A stretch of 12,074 nucleotides of DNA from DASZXJ01 sp035545895 (GTDB lineage Bacteria > Planctomycetota > Phycisphaerae > Tepidisphaerales > Tepidisphaeraceae). Position numbers and translations under genes: made by a program. The notes under the pieces are model-generated. The model was not told where the DNA came from, made no database searches, and saw only the letters and a list, made by a program, of their open reading frames with translations. The stretch is from positions 1-12,074 of the forward strand of contig DASZXJ010000184.1 of NCBI GenBank assembly GCA_035545895.1. The letters are read 5' to 3'. This document shows, piece by piece, positions 6,881-12,074 of this stretch (the stretch's first letter is position 1; the number at the start of each line of letters is the position of its first letter).

Positions 6881-8098
6881 ATGCCAACCTATCGGTACGA
6901 GTCCAAGGGTGCAGGCGGCAAGGTGACCGCCGGCGTGTTGACCGCCGCCAATCTCGCGGCAGCGGCGCAGCAGCTCCGCGCTCGTAACGAATACATCCTG
7001 GCACTAGCGCCCGCCGAAGAATCCGCCAAGAAGAAACAACTCTTTAATTTGCAACTCAGCCTCGGTCCAGGCGCCAAGGACGTGCAAAATTTCACCTCGC
7101 AGTTGGCGGTCATGATTCGCGCCGGTATCAGCATTCGGGCAGCCATTGAAGGCATTTCCGAGCAGGTCGAAAACCCCAAGTTCAAGAAAATGCTCGTCCA
7201 GATGAAAAAGGACGTCGAAGGCGGCAAACAGTTCTCCGACGCCCTCATGCGATATCCCAAGACGTTCAGCCCCCTCTACATCAACATGGTGAAGGCATCT
7301 GAACTGTCCGGCGGATTCAGCAAGATGCTTGATCGCATCGCGGCTTATCTCGCTCAACAGATCGAAACGATGAGCATGGTACGCGGCGCGATGATCTATC
7401 CCGGCATCATCGGAACGATGGCAGTCGGCACGACGATCTTTCTACTGACGTTCGTGCTCCCGCGGTTCATGGTGATTTTCAAAGGCAAGGAAGCCGCCCT
7501 GCCCGTGCCGACCAAGATGCTGCTGGCGTTGTCGGCATTCATGTGTGATTACTGGTACATCATTCTGTTTGCAGTTATTGCCGGCGCATGGGGCTTTGTC
7601 CTGATGCTCCGTACCGACTGGGGCCGGCTCTGGTGGGATAAAGCCAAGCTTACCGTACCGCTGTTCAAGAAATTGTTCCGCGCGCTCTACATCAGCCGCG
7701 GTTTGCACACGATGGGTCAGTTGATCAACGCCGGCGTGCCGATGCTGGATACCATCGCCATCACCGCCGAGATCAGCGGCAACTCGCTTTACAAGCGCAT
7801 GTGGCGCGCCGTCTATGGCGCGGTTAAACAAGGCAAAAAGATATCCGCTCCCTTACAGAAGAACCCGCTGCTTCCGCGCTCGGTCGTGCAAATGATCTCG
7901 GCGGGTGAAGAATCAGGTAAACTCGGCGAAGTCCTGGACGAAGTCTCCGAGTTTTATACGCGCGAGCTCAAATCCGTCATCAAGAGCGTCACCGCGATGA
8001 TCGAACCGCTCATGATCGTCATGATGGGCAGCATCGTCGGCTTCATCGCGATGAGCATCATTCTGCCGATCTTCAAGCTCAGCCAGCTTGTGAAGTAG
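6881..8098 (+). CDS. pilC: Type IV pilus inner-membrane platform protein PilC (GspF family)
   Basis: PilC is the polytopic inner-membrane platform on which PilB and PilT act to add or remove pilin subunits. The 405-aa product starts with the family-typical MPTYRYESKGAGGKVTAGVL and contains two T2SSF domains: ~71-190 (FTSQLAVMIRAGISIRAAIE) and ~266-395 (GLHTMGQLINAGVPMLDTIA, ISAGEESGKLGEVLDEVSEF). Three membrane segments lie at about 171-199, 223-243 and 375-399, as expected for GspF/PilC. An in-frame TGA at 6875 means that ATG 6881 is the first possible start. The start lacks an adjacent good SD; the strong SD is on the far side of the hairpin. TAG at 8096-8098 is followed in the same frame by the protease ORF. 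Confidence 0.96.
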   Translation: MPTYRYESKGAGGKVTAGVLTAANLAAAAQQLRARNEYILALAPAEESAKKKQLFNLQLSLGPGAKDVQNFTSQLAVMIRAGISIRAAIEGISEQVENPKFKKMLVQMKKDVEGGKQFSDALMRYPKTFSPLYINMVKASELSGGFSKMLDRIAAYLAQQIETMSMVRGAMIYPGIIGTMAVGTTIFLLTFVLPRFMVIFKGKEAALPVPTKMLLALSAFMCDYWYIILFAVIAGAWGFVLMLRTDWGRLWWDKAKLTVPLFKKLFRALYISRGLHTMGQLINAGVPMLDTIAITAEISGNSLYKRMWRAVYGAVKQGKKISAPLQKNPLLPRSVVQMISAGEESGKLGEVLDEVSEFYTRELKSVIKSVTAMIEPLMIVMMGSIVGFIAMSIILPIFKLSQLVK

Positions 8099-8125
8099 TT
8101 GCGGTTTCGATCCTTCGGTGGAATA

Positions 8126-8524
8126 ATGAAGGTAATGGGCTTGGTTCGAGCTACAATCTCACTTCAGAATCCGAAGGATTCAACTTTGTCTCCGATTCAG
8201 GCCAACGCCTTGGTGGACACTGGGGCAATGCATTTATGCGTTCCACAACACGTAGCGGTGCAGCTACAATTGCAAGAGATTTATAAGCGAGAAGTGACGA
8301 CTGCCGATGGGCGCCGCCAACTTTGCCCCTATGTTGGTCCGGTTCAAGTAACCTTCGGCAATCGGGGTTGCTTTACGGGGGCCCTTGTCATCGGCGACGA
8401 TGTTTTGCTCGGCGCCGTGCCGATGGAAGACATGGATTTAGTCGTTTCACCTTCACGTCGAACCGTTGTGATCAATCCGGATAGTCCGAACATTCCCTCA
8501 TCCACCGCCAAGGGCCTGCCCTGA
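8126..8524 (+). CDS. Clan AA (retroviral-type) single-domain aspartic protease
   Basis: This 132-aa product belongs to the small single-domain, pepsin/retropepsin-like aspartic protease families (the kind annotated as clan AA aspartic protease). The catalytic motif is ALVDTGAMHLCVP with D31-T32-G33; LLGAVPMEDMDLVVSP near residue 93 is the second conserved element (the flap-distal L-L-G segment). Such proteins have one active-site Asp and should act as homodimers; no signal peptide or membrane helix is visible, so it is probably cytoplasmic. Substrates are unknown to me. It is not part of any standard pilus gene set and is unrelated to the prepilin peptidase. I prefer ATG 8126, with GGTGGA (8117-8122) upstream; TTG 8099 or ATG 8135 are alternatives. 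It lies 27 nt after pilC in the same frame. GC in its first part (8161-8280, about 49%) is slightly below sampled pilC lines (about 53-55%), weak support for recent acquisition. Confidence 0.8.
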   Translation: MKVMGLVRATISLQNPKDSTLSPIQANALVDTGAMHLCVPQHVAVQLQLQEIYKREVTTADGRRQLCPYVGPVQVTFGNRGCFTGALVIGDDVLLGAVPMEDMDLVVSPSRRTVVINPDSPNIPSSTAKGLP

Positions 8525-8588
8525 GCGGGCTACTCGAAAACATTACCGGACGTTGAACTGGGCAAAATTGAATTGGATATCCATAGTG
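8525..8588 (+). other. Intergenic gap between protease gene and PilV-like gene
   Basis: This 64-nt AT-richer gap contains a 10-bp palindrome, TGGATATCCA (8574-8583), 5 nt before the PilV-like start. TTGAAC (8553-8558) with GATATC 17 nt downstream (8576-8581) is a weak promoter-like pair (4/6 and 3/6 matches to the sigma70 consensus); I would not rely on it. No ribosome site of the AGGAG type is present. Confidence 0.3.
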
Positions 8589-9158
8589 ATGTTCAAGGCC
8601 CGTTCCATTGCCTCTCACAGCAAGCGCCGGCGGGGTTTTACTCTCATTGAAACCGCCTTGGCGACGGTCATCGTCGGCGTGGGCATTGTGGCGATGATGC
8701 AACTGTTCGCTGCCTGCACGTTTGAGACCCGCGCCTCGGCTCAGATGTCCACTGCCACTCTTCTGGCGAGCAATATCCAGGAAGCCATGGGCGGGCTGAC
8801 TTTCGCAGATCCAAGCGTGGGCCACACCCATTTCGGCAAAGAGACCGGCGAAACGCTGGCGACGTTCAACGATATCGACGACTTTGACGCCGGCAGTTTT
8901 AATCCGCCGATCGACTCGCTTCGCCAGCAGATTCCGACGATGTCCAAATATACGCAGGTCGTTTCCGTGTGGCCGGTTTATCCGTACAACCTTTCAAGCA
9001 ACAACAGCGAAGTTCTGCCCGGCAGTCCGATCAAGGCTGCAAATTATCCGACTTACACGGGCGCGGTGCGAGTTCGCGTGCGAATTATGTATGCCGCCAA
9101 CCCGACTGATGTGGCCAGTGAAATCTACCAGGCGTCGTGGATTCGAATGGACAACTAG
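8589..9158 (+). CDS. PilV-like minor prepilin
   Basis: The 189-aa product has a class III prepilin leader: a 16-residue basic leader ending in KRRRG, then F17-T-L-I-E21, with Glu at +5, and a hydrophobic helix (ETALATVIVGVGIVAMMQLF). Prepilin peptidase would cut between G16 and F17. The globular part has an Asp/Thr/Ser-rich middle (residues ~70-105) and ends with VRVRVRIMYA, typical of PilV/GspI-type minor pilins. PilV-like minor pilins join the initiation/tip complex with PilW and PilX, the genes that follow. ATG 8589 gives a normal leader; the in-frame GTG 8586 and TTG 8553 are alternatives. No AGGAG-type ribosome site is visible before any of them, unlike most neighbours. The naming as PilV rests on leader plus gene context; fold-level similarity cannot be checked here. 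Confidence 0.75.
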   Translation: MFKARSIASHSKRRRGFTLIETALATVIVGVGIVAMMQLFAACTFETRASAQMSTATLLASNIQEAMGGLTFADPSVGHTHFGKETGETLATFNDIDDFDAGSFNPPIDSLRQQIPTMSKYTQVVSVWPVYPYNLSSNNSEVLPGSPIKAANYPTYTGAVRVRVRIMYAANPTDVASEIYQASWIRMDN

Positions 9159-9167
9159 GAGCTGGTC

Positions 9168-11444
9168 ATGAAACGCACAGGCTTTGTCAATTCTCGACGC
9201 GGCGCCGCTGCAGTGCTGGCGATGCTCTTTTTGGTGCTGGCAACCACGCTGACGGTTGCGATGTTCACGCTGGCATCAACCAACGTGCAATCCGCCAACA
9301 ACCTGGCGGACGTGAATCGCGCCCAAGCGGCTGCGGAAACCGGTCTTCGCTGGATGCAATACCGATTCGTGCACATGGCGCGTCCCAAGACCACCAAGGG
9401 CACGATCGACGCCGCCACCGCCGACGCGATCTGGGCGGGCGCAAGTGGCCTGCAGCAGGCGATCGTGGATGATATTTCCAATCCCGCCAAGAGCGCCAAC
9501 GCCATGTCCGTCGTGGCCGAGCGCCCCTGCACCACCACCGCCACGAGCATCAAGACCTCTTTGATTTCCACTGAAACCAACGGCGGCAAATTTCAGATCA
9601 CCATTGCGCAAAAGGCAAGCGACCATACGTGCCTGATCGTCACCAGCACCGGAACATATGACAACGCTTCGCGCACCGTATCGATGGAGTTCAAGATCGA
9701 CAAGAAGATCAAGTTTGCCGTGGTCGGTAAAGTCCCGATCCAGCTTGGCCGTAATACGATCGTCGAGGGAAATGTCGCTGTTGCGACCACGACGAAATAT
9801 CCGCCGATTCAAATGCTCAGCGATTTCTATCGCACGGATTTTGACACGGCGCTGGCGACCAAGATTCAGAATTTCGAATCGTTCATGAAGACCAACCACG
9901 TTGGCTACGATGGACGAATCAACATCAACAATACCGCCGAAAAAACGGCGGCCGTCGCCCAGGGATACAGCGACTACAACAGCGACGGCTACATCGATGA
10001 GTACGACATCGTCGTCAAGCAATACGACACCAACAACGACAAGAAGATTTCCAAGGCGGAATTCACCAATCCAGCCAACGGCCAACTCTATGATGCCAAC
10101 CTCTTCAGCGTCATCGATCAATTGAACGGCCCGATGTACAGCGGCGACCCGACCCGCGATGGCTACAACGACAATTACATCGACAACCGCGACGGCTATG
10201 CCAAAGTGCGCGGCACCGTCAGCCTGGCGATGACCACCACCGCATGGCAGACGCAACTGGGCACGGGAGGATCGATCAACGATTACATGCAAGGCCCGGT
10301 CACACCAACCGAAGCCGGCGCAACGCCGGTCAAATTCGGCGCCGATGTATCGAGCGACATGATCGACCTCAATCCCGCCAACTTTGAACAGGCGACACAA
10401 AACTATAAAGCCCTCACCGGCTCAGCCGCGGGAAGCACCACCACGGGCTTTGGCGCGCAAGTGAAGATTACAAACAAGACACTTTCAGTCAGTGATGCCA
10501 GCGTCATGAAGGTGACCAGCGCCGGCTCGACGCCCTTCCATGTCGGCGACTATGTTTTAACCTCACAATTCAATTCGGTGAACTCAGCATTGCCAGCCGC
10601 ACAGCGAGCTGTTGGAACAGACCAGACGGTTGCGCCCGTCACCGAACATACGCCTTATGGTTCGACCACTTATCAAGCAACCTACAAGCGCCCAGTCTTC
10701 AAGAACATGGTTTTCACCAATGTGCAGATTCCCAAAGGGATGAATGCGCTGTTTCAAAACTGCACTTTCCAGGGAGTCACGTGGGTGGAAACCGAACACG
10801 ACATCATGTCGGGCGCCAGCGTGACCACCGACCCCAACAACGGCAAGACATGGGCACAGGCCAAGGTTTCCGGCAGCGGATCATTTTCGAAGGACTCGGT
10901 CCTGATCAGTTCGGGCACTCCAACAACCGGACAGATGATTACGTCGGGCTCGCAGAATGGCAACAACCTTCGCTTCGATAGCTGCGAATTTGATGGTCCG
11001 ATTGCCGGCACGGACGCGACCGCATACACGCACTTTGCCAATTCATGGGAATTCACCGGCTCGACCATGTTCGACAACCAGATCGACCAGACCGCGACGA
11101 TCATCTCGCCAAACGTCAATATCGAAATGGGTTCGTTCACCGATCCATCCCACTCGCCGAGCACACTCATCGGCGTGGTGGTGGCAGGCAACCTGGACAT
11201 ACGAGGAACCAGCAATGTTGACGGCGCGATCATCATCACCGGCGACGGCGCTGGCAACACCACGCTCGGTTACTTCGGACCGGACGATGCGCAATCCACG
11301 CCATCGGCCATGCCCGAAGGCGGATTCGGCAAATTGAACATTCGCTACAATCCGTATCGCGCACTGCCCGATGGAATCAACATCGCGATCGACATCACGC
11401 CGACGACATCGACATATAGCGAGGGAGCCACATGCGTCAATTAA
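9168..11444 (+). CDS. Giant PilX/GspK-like minor prepilin with two EF-hand loops and probable beta-solenoid C-terminus
   Basis: The 758-aa product begins with a prepilin-like leader, SRRG (cleavage after G12), followed by AAAVLAMLFLVLATTLTVAM and a helix with QAAAETGLRWMQ, the N-terminal signature of PilX proteins. Glu at +5 is absent (L17), as in GspK/PilX, which sit at the pilus tip. Typical PilX proteins are ~150-250 aa and GspK ~300, so this is greatly enlarged. Two canonical calcium-binding loops are present: D269-x-N-x-D-G-x-I-D-x-x-D280 and D287-x-N-x-D-x-x-I-S-x-x-E298. The C-terminal third is rich in short strand-turn repeats (FKNMVFTNVQI, ALFQNCTFQGVTW, LRFDSCEFDGPI, VVVAGNLDIRG, SNVDGAIIITGDG) that suggest a right-handed beta-helix. 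AGGAG (9157-9161) overlaps the previous stop and sets ATG 9168. Its end overlaps the next gene by 13 nt. I infer a tip adhesin or initiation subunit, possibly calcium-responsive. Confidence 0.75.
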   Translation: MKRTGFVNSRRGAAAVLAMLFLVLATTLTVAMFTLASTNVQSANNLADVNRAQAAAETGLRWMQYRFVHMARPKTTKGTIDAATADAIWAGASGLQQAIVDDISNPAKSANAMSVVAERPCTTTATSIKTSLISTETNGGKFQITIAQKASDHTCLIVTSTGTYDNASRTVSMEFKIDKKIKFAVVGKVPIQLGRNTIVEGNVAVATTTKYPPIQMLSDFYRTDFDTALATKIQNFESFMKTNHVGYDGRININNTAEKTAAVAQGYSDYNSDGYIDEYDIVVKQYDTNNDKKISKAEFTNPANGQLYDANLFSVIDQLNGPMYSGDPTRDGYNDNYIDNRDGYAKVRGTVSLAMTTTAWQTQLGTGGSINDYMQGPVTPTEAGATPVKFGADVSSDMIDLNPANFEQATQNYKALTGSAAGSTTTGFGAQVKITNKTLSVSDASVMKVTSAGSTPFHVGDYVLTSQFNSVNSALPAAQRAVGTDQTVAPVTEHTPYGSTTYQATYKRPVFKNMVFTNVQIPKGMNALFQNCTFQGVTWVETEHDIMSGASVTTDPNNGKTWAQAKVSGSGSFSKDSVLISSGTPTTGQMITSGSQNGNNLRFDSCEFDGPIAGTDATAYTHFANSWEFTGSTMFDNQIDQTATIISPNVNIEMGSFTDPSHSPSTLIGVVVAGNLDIRGTSNVDGAIIITGDGAGNTTLGYFGPDDAQSTPSAMPEGGFGKLNIRYNPYRALPDGINIAIDITPTTSTYSEGATCVN

Positions 11445-12049
11445 GGACAAACGCTCGACAAAGAGGCGTCGGCCTGGTCGAAGTATTGATCGCATTGGCA
11501 ATCAGCGCCACCCTTCTGACGGCGGTGGCGGTGGCGATCGACGCTTCGTTCAAAGCCTACGGCGTCAGTGAAAGCCAGGCTCAGCTTCTGCAGCGAGGCC
11601 GGCTGGCGCTGAATCGAATTACGACCTATATCCGCAGCACGTCGCAGCATCTGCCCGACGATGACACAGCCCAGACCAATTTCGAGAACGGCCAGATCGT
11701 ACAGGCCAGTTCAATCCGAATGATGCTCGACGCAACCAATGGCGTCATCTTCCGTCAAAGCGACGATGAACTGCAAATGGTCGCGTTCACCATCGCGGGC
11801 AGCACCCTCACCGAAGGCACGGCCCGCATGCTCGTCAAAGGAGTCGGCACAAACGACTTTTCGATCACCTTCGAACCCCAGCGCAGCGCTCAGGCGATCA
11901 AGACCGGCGGGAAGTACGATCAGCTCAAGCGGGCGAGCATCAACCTGACCATCCGCCCCAACGCCCAAACCGCGGTCGTCGGTGAGGAAATGCAGAACGA
12001 AACGGTCAATCTCAGCGCATCCATCATGCCGCGCAAGAACATCTGGTGA
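11432..12049 (+). CDS. PilW/GspJ-like minor prepilin
   Basis: The 205-aa product has a 12-residue basic leader ending QRG, then V13-G-L-V-E17 with Glu at +5, and a hydrophobic stretch (VLIALAISATLLTAVAVAID), so it is a prepilin-peptidase substrate. The following SESQAQLLQRGRLALNRITT, with a Leu/Arg-rich helix and YIRSTSQ, is characteristic of PilW/GspJ minor pilins. The C-terminal half is a beta-rich domain ending in SASIMPRKNIW. GAGGGAG (11421-11427) lies inside the end of the PilX-like gene, and the ATG at 11432 overlaps that gene by 13 nt in another frame, implying translational coupling. This makes a PilV-PilX-PilW trio, which in known systems forms the pilus priming complex with a FimU/GspH-type subunit. 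None of the latter is seen before the window ends. Confidence 0.8.
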   Translation: MRQLRTNARQRGVGLVEVLIALAISATLLTAVAVAIDASFKAYGVSESQAQLLQRGRLALNRITTYIRSTSQHLPDDDTAQTNFENGQIVQASSIRMMLDATNGVIFRQSDDELQMVAFTIAGSTLTEGTARMLVKGVGTNDFSITFEPQRSAQAIKTGGKYDQLKRASINLTIRPNAQTAVVGEEMQNETVNLSASIMPRKNIW

Positions 12050-12074
12050 AACCGCAATAGCCGCGGCGCCACCC

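Noticed and set aside
10133..10205. Third EF-hand in the PilX-like protein (GDPTRDGYNDNYIDNRDGYA region)
   Set aside because: Acidic residues are abundant, but the 1-3-5-12 spacing of a calcium loop is not met in either register.
9276..10400. 374-aa ORF on the minus strand opposite the PilX-like gene
   Set aside because: Its long Val/Asp runs are the reverse reading of Asn/Asp/Tyr-rich EF-hand codons (GAC, AAC); no ribosome site or recognisable motif, while the sense frame has a prepilin leader and domains.
12041..12074. Possible start of another prepilin gene (NSRGAT-like leader reading after the PilW-like stop)
   Set aside because: In the frame giving that leader, the PilW-like TGA at 12047 blocks upstream extension and no ATG, GTG or TTG follows; the GTG at 12046 hits TAG after four codons.
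1..12074. CRISPR arrays, tRNA or rRNA genes, transposases
   Set aside because: No regularly spaced direct repeats, no tRNA-like cloverleaf or rRNA signature, and no transposase-like ORF were seen on either strand.

Overview
The window is one strand-consistent gene cluster for a type IV pilus (T4P) machine, preceded by the 3' end of an unrelated heme-chaperone gene. All eleven genes I accept lie on the + strand. Sampled coding lines run at roughly 53-58% GC. Shine-Dalgarno (SD) sites of the AGGAG type precede most genes, so this is a diderm bacterium with ordinary translation signals. The overall flavour (PilM/N/O, a bitopic PilP/GspB-like protein, PilB, PilT and PilC in one run, and a very large PilX-like protein) reminds me of Planctomycetota (Phycisphaerae-like) or other PVC-group genomes. 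That is an impression, not a demonstrated placement.

Layout: 3-533 is the C-terminal part of hemW. A 161-nt gap (534-694) holds a conspicuous inverted repeat. At 695-3916 are pilM, pilN, pilO and a PilP/GspB-like gene, which together form the inner-membrane alignment platform. At 3925-6797 are the extension ATPase pilB and the retraction ATPase pilT. At 6798-6880 a 70-nt heptad-built hairpin separates pilT from pilC. At 6881-8098 is the platform protein pilC. At 8126-8524 is a small retroviral-type (clan AA) aspartic protease that is foreign to the usual pilus gene set. At 8589-12049 are three minor prepilin genes in the order PilV-like, giant PilX/GspK-like (758 aa, two EF-hand loops, probable beta-solenoid C-terminus) and PilW-like. 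The final 25 nt hold no callable gene.

How they work together: PilB and PilT drive extension and retraction through PilC. The cytoplasmic actin-like PilM docks on the PilN N-terminus, and PilN/PilO plus the PilP/GspB-like protein span the periplasm towards an outer-membrane secretin that is not in this window. The minor prepilins probably form the priming and tip complex. No secretin (PilQ), prepilin peptidase (PilD) or obvious major pilin is present here, so the system must be completed elsewhere. Gene spacing (2 to 83 nt, one 13-nt overlap) fits an operon from pilM onward.

The most unusual item is the hairpin element between pilT and pilC. It sits exactly between a strong SD site and the pilC start codon, and folding it out would restore an 8-nt SD-to-start spacing.
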